Part shown: positions 25,401-33,580 of the stretch, in pieces | Numbering within the stretch: the first letter of the stretch is position 1 | Layout: every line of letters begins with the position of its first letter | Made by a program: the position numbers and the translations under genes | Notes under the pieces: generated by a model | The model's input: only the letters and a program-made list of their open reading frames with translations | Database searches by the model: none | Told to the model about the DNA's origin: nothing | Origin: Thaumasiovibrio sp043421945 | GTDB lineage: Bacteria > Pseudomonadota > Gammaproteobacteria > Enterobacterales > Vibrionaceae | DNA length: 44,898 nucleotides | Assembly (NCBI GenBank): GCA_043421945.1 | Contig: JBHOGO010000031.1 | Location: 1-44,898, forward strand | Reading direction: 5' to 3'

Positions 25401-27497
25401 CTAAATAATACTTTGTCCTTTTAAACACTTTTTAACCCACATTCTCCCTGGGTGAAGTGCATCCAACACAGCTTGCGGTAGTGGAAGGGGATCACCGTTT
25501 ATTTGTGATGCGATGATCTCCCCTAAAAGAGGTGCTGAACTTAAGCCCCTAGAGCCAAGGCCTACCATACAGTAGAGGTTTGGGTGTATCGCAACGTCAT
25601 TGGCATTGTCTCTGTTGTGCTGTAAGTCGCGATACTGCTCTGCTAGTGTCTCGACGTCACAGACGGCTCCAACAAATGGCAGATGATCTCGCGTGGCACA
25701 ACGAATACCAACGCGAGCATGGTTGTCAGCAATTGAAATGTCTTGTGACCAATCACTATTCGGCAAGCAGTCAACAAGTCGTTGTTTATTATCGATTTGA
25801 TCCTGTTCACTAAACGCTAACTCTTCGTTGTTTCTATCATAGCTGGCTCCTATGCAGTGGTGACCATTATGAGCGGGTGTTAGGTAGCCATTATAGCAAA
25901 GTACGGTGTTTAAATGGTTGAGAGATCCATTGCTTGGAATATGGCTAACTTGCCCGCGAACCGCTGTTGCCGGTAACAAGGATGTCTGTGCTATCTGTTT
26001 AAACTGATGGCCGTTAGCGATAACAACAGCATTGTGGCTTGCTTGTTTATTGTCTGCAAAGGTGAGTTCCCACTGAACGCTATTGTGGGATAGTTTTTCG
26101 AGGCTGCGGTTTGTGATGACGGTTAATGTGGATCCGTTTTGAGCAGCGACATTGATGGCATGCTTGATGATAGATGCTGTCATTTCTTGTGGGCAAACCC
26201 AGCCGCCTAATGGATAGAACACCGCAGGGCACGCTGTGTCTAAACCGACTTTGTTGAGTGTCTCGTTTACACTTAAGCCATGGACAAGATCAGTGCTAAA
26301 CGATCCATCCAGTAAGTTTGACAGTTTCTTTTCGGATTTATCGTCATAGCGAAGTTGTGTGACGCCACACCACTCATGCGCAAAAGGGTTAGATTGATTA
26401 ACCTGCTCAGCCAATTGACGGGCGTAGACAAAACTGGTTGAGAAAAAACGAGATAGCGCATCGAATTGATTGTTGAGTAATGGGTAAACCGCCCCTTGTC
26501 GATTTCCAGATGCCCCTTTTGCAATACCACTGTCAGCGCAGTAAAGCGTGACGTTGACGCCTCTTCTTGCGAGAGAGAGCGCCGCTGTAGCAGAGGCGAT
26601 ACCACCACCAATAATGGCAACATCGCTATTGATTGATTGGTTCGCATGGTTATCTGTTGTTGTACTCGCCGTTGTCGTAGCGGCTTTAATCGCATACCAA
26701 GGTATATGGGACGCACCATGTAAGCGAGTACTTACCTCACCAGCAAGCATTTCTCGTTTTGTGCCAAAGCCTTTGACCTTTTTCATCTCAAAGCCAGCTT
26801 CGATGAGACCACGTCGAACAAACCCAGCGGCGGTAAATGTTGCTGTGGTACATGCCACTCTTGCTAAACGTCCCATCTCATTAAAAACATGCTGGCTCCA
26901 CATCGCTTCGTTCTTACTTGGAGCAAAGCCATCTAAAAACCAACAGTCGACGATACCGTCTTGTCCTGTCCATACCTGTGGTAGACAGTCTTGGATATCA
27001 CCGAGCCATAAATCTAGGGTGATTAAGCCATCTTCAAGGACGATACGGTGACAATCAGCGACGGCTGGTGGGTAATGCGCCTGTAATTGCGTTGCAAGCT
27101 CTGCAAGCTCTGGCCATGATTCATGTGCTTTTTTTAGATCCGCTAAAGTGACGGGGAATTTTTCAAAGCTAATAAAGTGGAGCTGGGTAGTATGGCTGGC
27201 CGGGTTTTGCTCTCGGTGCTGTTTAAACGCATGCCAAGCGGCAAGAAAATTCAACCCTGTACCGAACCCTGTTTCTGCAATCACAAAGCGTGGTTTGTCA
27301 TGGTGTAGCCAACGTTCAGGAAGATGGTTTTGTTCGAGAAAGACATACCTTGATTCAGCGAGACCGTTGAGGTTTGAAAAGTAGACGTCGTCGAAGGCAT
27401 TTGAAACGGGCGTACCATTTTCATTCCAATCTAAGTGTGCGTTATCAATTCGTGAATTCACGTGGTTTTCCTGCGGTTGAAAGAGAGAAACTGTCAT
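25401..27497 (-). CDS. mnmC: Bifunctional tRNA mnm5(s2)U biosynthesis enzyme MnmC
   Basis: A 698-residue fusion. The N-terminal methyltransferase domain (about 1-265) starts with AHLDWNENGTPVSNAFDDVYFSN and contains FVIAETGFGTGLNFLAAW (SAM site) and VDCWFLDGFAPSKNEAMWS. The C-terminal FAD oxidoreductase domain begins with VAIIGGGIASATAALSLARRG at about residue 292 and includes KGASGNRQGAVYPLL and MVGLGSRGLSSAPLLGE. It converts cmnm5U34 to nm5U and then to mnm5U in tRNA. Length and domain order are as in E. coli MnmC, which also lies divergent to fabB. Confidence 0.96.
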   Translation of the reverse strand: MTVSLFQPQENHVNSRIDNAHLDWNENGTPVSNAFDDVYFSNLNGLAESRYVFLEQNHLPERWLHHDKPRFVIAETGFGTGLNFLAAWHAFKQHREQNPASHTTQLHFISFEKFPVTLADLKKAHESWPELAELATQLQAHYPPAVADCHRIVLEDGLITLDLWLGDIQDCLPQVWTGQDGIVDCWFLDGFAPSKNEAMWSQHVFNEMGRLARVACTTATFTAAGFVRRGLIEAGFEMKKVKGFGTKREMLAGEVSTRLHGASHIPWYAIKAATTTASTTTDNHANQSINSDVAIIGGGIASATAALSLARRGVNVTLYCADSGIAKGASGNRQGAVYPLLNNQFDALSRFFSTSFVYARQLAEQVNQSNPFAHEWCGVTQLRYDDKSEKKLSNLLDGSFSTDLVHGLSVNETLNKVGLDTACPAVFYPLGGWVCPQEMTASIIKHAINVAAQNGSTLTVITNRSLEKLSHNSVQWELTFADNKQASHNAVVIANGHQFKQIAQTSLLPATAVRGQVSHIPSNGSLNHLNTVLCYNGYLTPAHNGHHCIGASYDRNNEELAFSEQDQIDNKQRLVDCLPNSDWSQDISIADNHARVGIRCATRDHLPFVGAVCDVETLAEQYRDLQHNRDNANDVAIHPNLYCMVGLGSRGLSSAPLLGEIIASQINGDPLPLPQAVLDALHPGRMWVKKCLKGQSII

Positions 27498-27628
27498 TAA
27501 AATGTGGCATTAATAGGGTGGATAATAGCAGATTTATGACAGAGTCAGGCATCACTTTAATGATGCCAGTCATGACGTTATTTAGTTTATTAATAGATTG
27601 GACGTTTCGATGGGTAAGTCATAACAAT

Positions 27629-27645
27629 AAAAGGTCTGACCTGTG
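27629..27645 (+). promoter_or_regulatory. Candidate FadR operator upstream of fabB
   Basis: The core AGGTCTGACCT at 27632-27642 is a perfect 5-1-5 palindrome and fits the FadR consensus TGGTCNGACCA with one change per half. It lies about 90 bases upstream of the fabB ATG. FadR is known to activate fabB in E. coli and vibrios. The palindrome is seen; the regulator is inferred. Confidence 0.6.
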
Positions 27646-27734
27646 TTAAGTTGGCTTAGGATACTGGAGAGCTGACCACTTTTAGCGGCCAAAGCCGTTA
27701 TTATGCTCAGCGTTGTTGAATTTAGGGAATTATC

Positions 27735-28949
27735 ATGAAAAGAGCTGTAATCACAGGCATGGGTATTGTATCCAGCATCGGTAACAACGTGAAAGAGGTG
27801 CTGGCGTCTCTTAAAGAGGGCAAGTCTGGGATCAACTTCTCTGAGCAGTTCGAGGAAATGAAGCTGCGCAGTAACGTTTGGGGTGATCTAAAGCTCAACC
27901 CATCAGAACATATTGATCGTAAAAAAATGCGATTCATGGGGGATGCAGCGGCATATGCGTACCTTTCAATGGAGCAAGCTATTGAAGACTCTGGCTTGAC
28001 CGAAGAACAAGTTTCAAACATCCGTACAGGTCTGGTTGCAGGCTCTGGTGGCGCGTCAGCGGTTAACCAAAAAATTGCGACTGACACTATGCTTGAACGC
28101 GGTGTTCGCCGTGTCGGTCCATACATGGTGCCACGTACGATGTCATCAACGGTTTCTGCTTGTTTGGCAACACCGTTTAAAATTAAAGGCGTTAACTACT
28201 CAATCAGCTCTGCATGTGCAACCTCTGCGCACTGTATTGGCCACGCACTCGAGCTTATTCAATTAGGCAAGCAAGACGTTGTTTTTGCTGGTGGTGGTGA
28301 AGAGCTTGATTGGAGCCAAACCATCATGTTTGATGCGATGGGTGCACTTTCAACCAAGTATAATGACAACCCACAAGCGGCATCTCGTACTTATGATGCA
28401 GACCGTGATGGCTTTGTTATTTCTGGTGGTGGCGGTATCGTCGTTATCGAAGAGCTAGAGCATGCATTGGCACGTGGTGCGAAGATTTACGGTGAAGTTG
28501 TCGGTTATGGCGCAACTTCTGACGGCTATGACATGGTTGCTCCTTCTGGTGAAGGTGCGATCCGTTGTATGCAGATGGCGATGCAAGACCTGGATGGTGA
28601 GATTGATTACATCAATACACACGGTACTTCTACACCGGTTGGTGATGTGAAAGAGCTGGGTGCTATTCAAGAAGTGTTTGGCGGTAAGAGCCCAGCGATT
28701 TCAGCAACCAAAGCGATGACTGGCCACGCATTGGGTGCAGCGGGTGTTCACGAAGCGATTTATTCAACGATCATGCTAGAGAACAACTTTGTTGCGCCAA
28801 GCATTAACGTTGATAACCTTGATGAAGCGGCAGAAGGTCTTGATATTGTGACTGAAAAGCGTGATGTTGAGCTGACTACTGTGATGTCTAACAGTTTCGG
28901 GTTTGGCGGTACAAACGCAACATTGGTCATTAAGAAATACCAAGGTTAA
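27735..28949 (+). CDS. fabB: 3-oxoacyl-[ACP] synthase I
   Basis: A 404-residue condensing enzyme very close to E. coli FabB over its whole length. The active-site Cys is in SISSACATSAHC (Cys161 here), the two catalytic His are in NTHGTSTPVGD and MTGHALGAAG, and SNSFGFGGTNATL is near the end. It elongates fatty acids and is required for the unsaturated branch. ATG 27735 has AGGGAA before it. The gene has its own promoter region with a FadR-like box, and a long structured 3'UTR ending at 29177. Confidence 0.97.
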   Translation: MKRAVITGMGIVSSIGNNVKEVLASLKEGKSGINFSEQFEEMKLRSNVWGDLKLNPSEHIDRKKMRFMGDAAAYAYLSMEQAIEDSGLTEEQVSNIRTGLVAGSGGASAVNQKIATDTMLERGVRRVGPYMVPRTMSSTVSACLATPFKIKGVNYSISSACATSAHCIGHALELIQLGKQDVVFAGGGEELDWSQTIMFDAMGALSTKYNDNPQAASRTYDADRDGFVISGGGGIVVIEELEHALARGAKIYGEVVGYGATSDGYDMVAPSGEGAIRCMQMAMQDLDGEIDYINTHGTSTPVGDVKELGAIQEVFGGKSPAISATKAMTGHALGAAGVHEAIYSTIMLENNFVAPSINVDNLDEAAEGLDIVTEKRDVELTTVMSNSFGFGGTNATLVIKKYQG

Positions 28950-29036
28950 TCGTTCAGTCATCCACTGAAACGAGTTACCTTTGCAGCCACTTATTTACCA
29001 AGCATTTTATTGAAAAGCGCATGTGAGTATGTGGCT

Positions 29037-29092
29037 GTCTGTTTTCCCAGAGGTGGAGATTGCGCCGATGGCGTGGTTATCCACAAACAGAC
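29037..29092 (+). other. Nested RNA hairpin in the fabB 3'UTR
   Basis: Three nested helices: GTCTGTTT 29037-29044 with AAACAGAC 29085-29092, GTGGA 29053-29057 with TCCAC 29080-29084, and CGCC 29063-29066 with GGCG 29070-29073 around a GAT loop. A separate CAGCCAC (28984-28990) / GTGGCTG (29031-29037) pairing abuts it. It lies between the fabB stop and the terminator and is likely an RNA element, for example a stabiliser or processing signal. Confidence 0.55.
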
Positions 29093-29099
29093 GCGCGTT

Positions 29100-29177
29100 A
29101 TTGACTCATGGGGAAGCTCATTAGCAGAATAACGTTTATTTCTGGACCTTTTAACCGGCGTGATGGCCGGTTTTTTT
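29100..29177 (+). ncRNA. Candidate FarS-like sRNA from the fabB 3'UTR
   Basis: In Vibrio cholerae the sRNA FarS is cut by RNase E from the fabB 3'UTR and represses fadE. Here the fabB 3'UTR is about 230 bases, carries a nested hairpin at 29037-29092, then an unstructured A/U-richer stretch (about 29100-29150), and ends in a clean terminator. The 5' end given is a guess from the usual FarS size (about 75 bases); no processing site can be proven by eye and I cannot recall the FarS sequence well enough to align it. Confidence 0.45.
29153..29177 (+). terminator. Rho-independent terminator of the fabB transcript
   Basis: AACCGGC (29153-29159) and GCCGGTT (29166-29172) form a stem with a 6-base loop, followed by a run of seven T's (29171-29177). 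Confidence 0.9.
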
Positions 29178-29364
29178 GTGCCTGTAACATTGCACCGAGA
29201 AAATAGCATCGAAAGGTTGCACTGATCTGTTGTTCACGATTTGGGTGACGGTGAATCTTCGAACGCTTCATAAGGTTGCTGTGCTGAAAGATGCCTAAGT
29301 ACGTTTCAAATACCACAGTAACTTGATCTAAAGGGGAATAAGGTGCTGAATTCCCCATCCTTTC

Positions 29365-29393
29365 TTGACATTAGATTAAGGAAATTGTTTCAT
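29365..29393 (+). promoter_or_regulatory. Promoter of the DeoR-family repressor gene
   Basis: Perfect -35 TTGACA (29365-29370), 17-base spacer, then TTTCAT (29388-29393, 4 of 6). The predicted start point falls inside the operator-like motif at 29393-29410, so a repressor there would block initiation. Confidence 0.6.
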
Positions 29394-29410
29394 TTGAACA
29401 TTCAATCGAA
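29393..29410 (+). promoter_or_regulatory. GlpR-like operator, copy 1 (before the repressor gene)
   Basis: TTTGAACATTCAATCGAA. The first 12 bases recur exactly before glpA (copy 2), and copy 3 matches in 16 of its 17 central positions allowing for two substitutions. GAACAT is the half-site core of E. coli GlpR operators. It overlaps the predicted -10 and start of the DeoR-family gene, suggesting autorepression. Confidence 0.6.
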
Positions 29411-29431
29411 TGGAACCCTGGAGGCATGCAA

Positions 29432-30208
29432 ATGGACGATGATAAGCTTTCTCTCAGGCAGAAGCAGATATGCCAGCTATTAGAAGAGAAAGAGAAGCTC
29501 AATACTGATGACCTCGCGGATTACTTCACCGTATCGACGCAGACGATCCGTAGAGATATTAACTTGCTGTGTGATATTGGTGTTGCGAAGCGTTACTTTG
29601 GTGGTATTACAAAGAACAATCAATTCAGTAATAAGCCCTTCTTTGAGCGTCAGGCGACTAACTATGAAGTGAAAACAGTGATTGCCGAAAGGTTAGTGGA
29701 AGATATTGGTGCAGGGACAAGCTTGTTTTTAAGTTTTGGTACCACGGCAGAGTGCGTCGCCCAAGCACTGCTTCACCATCAAGATTTACGGGTCATTACC
29801 AACAATATTTCAGTCGCCAGTATCCTGTCTCAAGCACCTGCGATTGAAGTCGTCGTTGTCGGGGGAGTGCTTAGGCATGCTGATAAAGACTTAGTCGGCT
29901 ATAGCACGATCAATGCTTTCCAACAGTTCAAAGCCGATTATGCCATCGTCAGTTGCGGTAGCATGGATATTGATGATGGTATCTATGATTTTGACATCAG
30001 CGAGGCTGACGTTAGCCGATGCCTGATCGCCCAGGCGACTCATACGTTATTGGTCACCGATAGCAGTAAATGGGACCGTCGTTCACAAGTGAAGATTGCC
30101 CCTTGGGCAGCGATACACTGCATCTATACAGACTCCATTGAACCGAACAAAACCGAGGCATTGGTGCGTTCAGGCGTACGTTGTATTGCGGTTAACGACC
30201 CTCTCTAA
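29432..30208 (+). CDS. DeoR-family transcriptional repressor, GlpR-like
   Basis: A 258-residue regulator. The N-terminal winged helix-turn-helix contains LNTDDLADYFTVSTQTIRRD at about residues 22-41, the DeoR signature. The C-terminal sugar-phosphate sensing domain has LFLSFGTTAECVAQAL and VITNNISVA, close to the equivalent stretches of E. coli GlpR, then VVVGGVLR and VTDSSKWDR. ATG 29432 is preferred: GGAGG at 29420-29424 is 7 bases from it but only 1 base from ATG 29426. It shares an operator-like motif with the glpABC operon 7 kb away, so glycerol-3-phosphate is the most likely effector; other sugar phosphates are possible. Confidence 0.88.
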   Translation: MDDDKLSLRQKQICQLLEEKEKLNTDDLADYFTVSTQTIRRDINLLCDIGVAKRYFGGITKNNQFSNKPFFERQATNYEVKTVIAERLVEDIGAGTSLFLSFGTTAECVAQALLHHQDLRVITNNISVASILSQAPAIEVVVVGGVLRHADKDLVGYSTINAFQQFKADYAIVSCGSMDIDDGIYDFDISEADVSRCLIAQATHTLLVTDSSKWDRRSQVKIAPWAAIHCIYTDSIEPNKTEALVRSGVRCIAVNDPL

Positions 30209-30389
30209 TTCAACGCATCCCTTAATCGTGATAAAAACTAAGCTGTCGGGAGTGTTTTGGGAGGGAGGCTATTTAGGCGCTGAGTGCTGAAATTTCAATG
30301 ATTATACTTTGTGTGCCAATTAACTCATTTGGCCGATGTATGCCTTGATATATGATTGTTATATAAGCATTGATTAATCAGGGAGTATT
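30209..30389. other. Gap between the repressor gene and the small membrane ORF
   Basis: No gene and no clear terminator are seen. The stretch turns AT-rich from about 30285 on, where the accessory segment may begin. Confidence 0.35.
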
Positions 30390-30709
30390 ATGACTACAAT
30401 CACAATTTTGTGTCTTGTTATCGGTATTTTCTCGATAGTAGCCGCTTTATCAACAATTTATGCTGAGAGAATACTGAATTCGCAAACAAGTTTGATGAAT
30501 AGATGTTTCCACCACACTAGCGTTTACGGCTTCACTGGCACTCGATTATCTTAGTGGAGCACCAATGCTTACTCTTTGCATTTTACGGTATGAAGAAGAG
30601 AGAGGACTCGTTTCAGTTGCTTCGTTTTGCTGGAAATAGAGCGCCAATTCTGAGTGAGACTAGCATGAACGTCGATAATAGCCGTGACGATCAATATCAG
30701 CTTCATTAG
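30390..30709 (+). pseudogene. Small membrane-protein ORF, possibly frameshifted
   Basis: ATG 30390, with AGGGAG about 5 bases upstream, opens a 54-codon frame ending at TAG 30552-30554. It begins with a single hydrophobic helix (TITILCLVIGIFSIVAALS). In the next frame an open stretch continues without stop from about 30525 to TAG 30707-30709 (it includes AFYGMKKREDSFQLLRFAGN), which reads like the rest of a cytoplasmic tail. A single frameshift near 30520-30545 would join them into a protein of about 105 residues. Family unknown. Either the first frame alone is a small membrane protein or the whole is a broken gene. Confidence 0.4.
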
Positions 30710-31929
30710 TTTGAATAGTATTTTGCATTATAAATACCTAGTGATGGTAAAAGATAATTGACTATCAACTCAAATGGATAATCTTCATCTTGACCAACAT
30801 ATGCTCCAGATGTAATCACAAATGTTAGCTGCAATTCTGGAATTATAAACATTTCTTGCCCGCCAGATCCTCTCATTCCAGCAATCGTTAACGGTTTCCC
30901 ATCATTTTGAATTAATGGAAACCACCAGTTGTGACCATATTCAATTTTCTTTTTAGGCCAAAATTTGCCTTTGGGCTTTAAACTATCTTCAGACCATTGC
31001 TCTGAAAAAATTCGCTTTCCGTTCCAGAGTCCCTTGTTTAGGTATAGCTGACCTAATTTAGCAAGATCGCGCGATCTAAAATATAACCCAGACGATCCTA
31101 AGTAATCTCCCGTAACCTCATGAGCAAACCAATCATAATTTAATATTTGAAGTTGACTAAATAATGCCTCGTCCGCATATTGCCTAAGACTCATTTCCGT
31201 TATGTTCTCGATGACCCCGCCTAGCAGAACACTCATTGCTCCTTGATAAACAAATTTTTCACCAGGGTTATGCGCAATACCTTTATTAAAGATATAAGCA
31301 TAAGGGTCATCAGATAACCACATATTCATGGCATCACTGTTACTAACTCCCCATTCATTCCAATCAAGGCCACTATTAAAATCCAAAGCATGCTCTAATT
31401 TAATTTTCTTTTTTTGTTCTAAATTTGGAATTTCTTTATGTGCATAATAATCAAATAGTGGTGTTTCTATGTCTGAAATTTTTCTTTCATATAATAAATT
31501 TCCGATTAAAGTTGACGTTATCGTTTTAGTTATGGAGCGCATTTGGTGATAGGTGTCAGGTGATGGTGGATAGTATACAGGCATAGGTGTACCATCTTTT
31601 GAGCTTCTCACATTGTAATATTGCTCAAAAACCAATCGGTCATTACGTACAATGAGCAATGACTGTATTTTTTTTGATTTGCGTAAAGTTACGTTATTAT
31701 GTAAATCCATCAATATATCTGAATCAAACCCTTCTTTAATCGGTAAGCTAACTTTCCAGTCACTTTGATTGGATTTTTGGGTCCAGCTGAAATTACTTAT
31801 ATCTATCCTAGGAGGGAAAAATATGTACCAGCAAATAAATAATATTGGTAATAAAATTACTGATATTGTTATTTTCAATGTCTTAGAGTGTTTTTTATTG
31901 CTCATTCTAATGATACAATCCTTTATCAT
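30706..31929 (-). CDS. Membrane-anchored serine hydrolase, class C beta-lactamase family
   Basis: A 407-residue protein. A short basic N-terminus is followed by one membrane helix (about residues 18-38), so it is exported and anchored or cleaved. The penicillin-binding Ser-x-x-Lys is in RSITKTITS (Ser132, Lys135). The Tyr motif position reads VYQGAMSVLLGG, where YxN/YxS is usual. DLAKLGQLYLNKG and EYGHNWWFPL are typical of the non-lactamase esterase/peptidase group. The substrate is unknown and true beta-lactamase activity is unlikely. ATG 31929 or 31905 are both possible starts. The gene is clearly more AT-rich than its neighbours and lies beside an insertion-sequence remnant, which suggests transfer. 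Confidence 0.85.
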   Translation of the reverse strand: MIKDCIIRMSNKKHSKTLKITISVILLPILFICWYIFFPPRIDISNFSWTQKSNQSDWKVSLPIKEGFDSDILMDLHNNVTLRKSKKIQSLLIVRNDRLVFEQYYNVRSSKDGTPMPVYYPPSPDTYHQMRSITKTITSTLIGNLLYERKISDIETPLFDYYAHKEIPNLEQKKKIKLEHALDFNSGLDWNEWGVSNSDAMNMWLSDDPYAYIFNKGIAHNPGEKFVYQGAMSVLLGGVIENITEMSLRQYADEALFSQLQILNYDWFAHEVTGDYLGSSGLYFRSRDLAKLGQLYLNKGLWNGKRIFSEQWSEDSLKPKGKFWPKKKIEYGHNWWFPLIQNDGKPLTIAGMRGSGGQEMFIIPELQLTFVITSGAYVGQDEDYPFELIVNYLLPSLGIYNAKYYSN

Positions 31930-32082
31930 AATATGCGGAAACGCCTCATCTTCCCCGCAGTAGTATTGCTGTCTATAACATCAAACTTTCCTCGATAGTT
32001 AAAGTTTCCACAGGATTTAATCATAGACTTAGCTCGAATAACTATAAGTAATCTATGCAAAGAAGGGCAGAAAGGTTTGTTA
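31930..32082. other. Flank between the serine hydrolase and the IS remnant
   Basis: Upstream region of the minus-strand hydrolase. A GAGG on the minus strand (31941-31944) could serve as a distant ribosome site. No gene is supported here. Confidence 0.3.
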
Positions 32083-32234
32083 GGGCTTTGTGAATAAATC
32101 AAAAGTTGAGTAAGCACAAGCAACATGAAAGTTTGGGATTGTTCAATCGATGCAATGGGTTTTAACACAGAGTTCAAACTGATTTAATCAACATAGTATC
32201 GTCATTGTTAATACTCGGTTAAAGCGCAGTCGAA
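32083..32234 (-). mobile_element. Decayed end of an IS5-family (IS903-like) insertion sequence
   Basis: GGGCTTTGTGAATAAATC at 32083-32100 resembles the terminal repeat GGCTTTGTTGAATAAATC of IS903-like elements, pointing inward to the right. On the minus strand the adjoining sequence reads, in one frame, CYGFDCALTEY, then stops, YYVD, stop, SLNSVLKPIASIEQSQTF up to the repeat. This is a formerly continuous reading interrupted by three stops. The rest of the element is gone: the glpC stop is at 32321. The other terminal repeat was not found. Confidence 0.45.
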
Positions 32235-32280
32235 GCCATAACAATCCATGTTGTTGATTGTTCAACAACATGGTTATGGC
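32235..32280 (-). repeat. Long imperfect palindrome downstream of glpC
   Basis: GCCATAA (32235-32241) pairs with TTATGGC (32274-32280). After a 4-base bulge, CCATGTTGTTGA (32246-32257) pairs perfectly with TCAACAACATGG (32262-32273), leaving a 4-base loop. There is no T run on either side, so it is not a classical terminator. It lies 41 bases beyond the glpC stop and may protect or end the mRNA, or belong to the adjacent IS remnant. Confidence 0.7.
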
Positions 32281-32320
32281 GATGCGAGTCACTCTTTATT
32301 GTCGCGTCGATAGTAGGGCG

Positions 32321-33580
32321 TTACGATATCTCTTCCAACGACCTCAATGCCTCTGAATAGCTACCATGTTCCGTTTGATAAGCCTTTACCGCCATCGCAA
32401 TTAATGAGACGGGGTGGATAGCTTCACTTTGAGTGTTTTCTTCTATTTGCCATTTACAGGTTTCACAGTCCGTCACGACGATGTCAGGCTTATTTGCTGA
32501 AATGTGATCAAAAACGGGCTGACCAATCTTTATTGATGTCTCATAGTTTTCGCTTTTGAACCCATAAGTACCTGCCGAGCCACAGCATTGGCTTGGTAAT
32601 AGGTTAAGGGTGATACCCGGAATTGCTCGTAGTAACTCAATGGTATAGAGCTGATTACCGCTTTTTTCCAAATGGCATGGCGTATGGTAATCAACACGAA
32701 GGTTGAGATGCTTCATCTTAGGTTGATTGCCATGCATGAATTCTGAAAGCAAGAAGCGGGTAATATATTGAATATTGTCGCGTACTGCACTGTTGTCGAC
32801 ATCTAGGACGTGAGGGTATTCATCGCGTAAGGTTAAGCTACACGTTGATGAGGTTGATAGGATCGGCGCTGCATGATCTTCTATCGCTTTTTTCATGGAA
32901 GCGACGTTGTTGGTAGCGTTTCGTGTCGCTTTTTTAAAGAAACCATTAGCGATCAACGGCACACCGCAGCATTGCTCTTTTTCAAGCAATTGCATACCTA
33001 TCCCCATTGCATTAAGCACTGTGACGAGATCTTTGCCAAGCTGTGGATGGTTGTAATTTACATAGCAGCCATGGAAATAGTTAACGTGGCGAGTATAGGT
33101 TTGCTGTTTTTCTTTCTGTCCCTTGTACCAGCGCCTGAACGTACCATGTGAATACTTAGGCAGTGTTTTATGGTCATGAATGCCAAGTGTTCTACTCATG
33201 ATGGTTTTTACTGGCTTTGCTTGTGTCATCGCATTAACGACAGGAGCAAAAGGGGTCGATAATGAACCCATCAGATCAGTATGCCCCAGCACAAAATCAC
33301 GAACGGTCTTTGGACTAAGGCTTTTCTTACCGTGATCTTTGCGCGCAATTGCGATGATATCACCGATCTTAACCCCTGATGGGCAGGCTGTTTCACAACG
33401 CTTACAGTTTGTGCATTGGTTCATTTGCTCGTCGTAGTAAGCAGGATCTTTTCGTCGCAGACGTTCCCCATCTGGCCCGTACGTTTTGGGGCCTAAAAAT
33501 TCTGGGTTTTGTTTAGAAACAGGGCAATAAACCGTACAGACAGTGCACTTGATGCATTGGTCAAAACTCGTGTTATCCAT
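32321..33580 (-). CDS. glpC: Anaerobic glycerol-3-phosphate dehydrogenase, subunit C
   Basis: A 419-residue iron-sulfur subunit. Two ferredoxin-type clusters lie at the N-terminus (CIKCTVCTVYCP near residue 9 and CTNCKRCETACP near residue 55). Two CCG-type cysteine motifs follow (EQCCGVPL and SQCCGSAGTYGF). GlpC anchors GlpAB to the membrane and passes electrons to menaquinone for fumarate or nitrate respiration. Its ATG overlaps the end of glpB by 8 bases, with GGAGG correctly placed before it. It is the last gene of glpABC. Confidence 0.95.
   Translation of the reverse strand: MDNTSFDQCIKCTVCTVYCPVSKQNPEFLGPKTYGPDGERLRRKDPAYYDEQMNQCTNCKRCETACPSGVKIGDIIAIARKDHGKKSLSPKTVRDFVLGHTDLMGSLSTPFAPVVNAMTQAKPVKTIMSRTLGIHDHKTLPKYSHGTFRRWYKGQKEKQQTYTRHVNYFHGCYVNYNHPQLGKDLVTVLNAMGIGMQLLEKEQCCGVPLIANGFFKKATRNATNNVASMKKAIEDHAAPILSTSSTCSLTLRDEYPHVLDVDNSAVRDNIQYITRFLLSEFMHGNQPKMKHLNLRVDYHTPCHLEKSGNQLYTIELLRAIPGITLNLLPSQCCGSAGTYGFKSENYETSIKIGQPVFDHISANKPDIVVTDCETCKWQIEENTQSEAIHPVSLIAMAVKAYQTEHGSYSEALRSLEEIS

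Noticed and set aside
26273..27051. Out-of-frame ORFs of 148 and 167 codons within mnmC
   Set aside because: mnmC is complete with all motifs in its own frame; these are shadows.
31926..32177. 83-codon minus-strand ORF
   Set aside because: It runs through the IS-like terminal repeat and joins unrelated sequence; better explained as a remnant of a decayed element.
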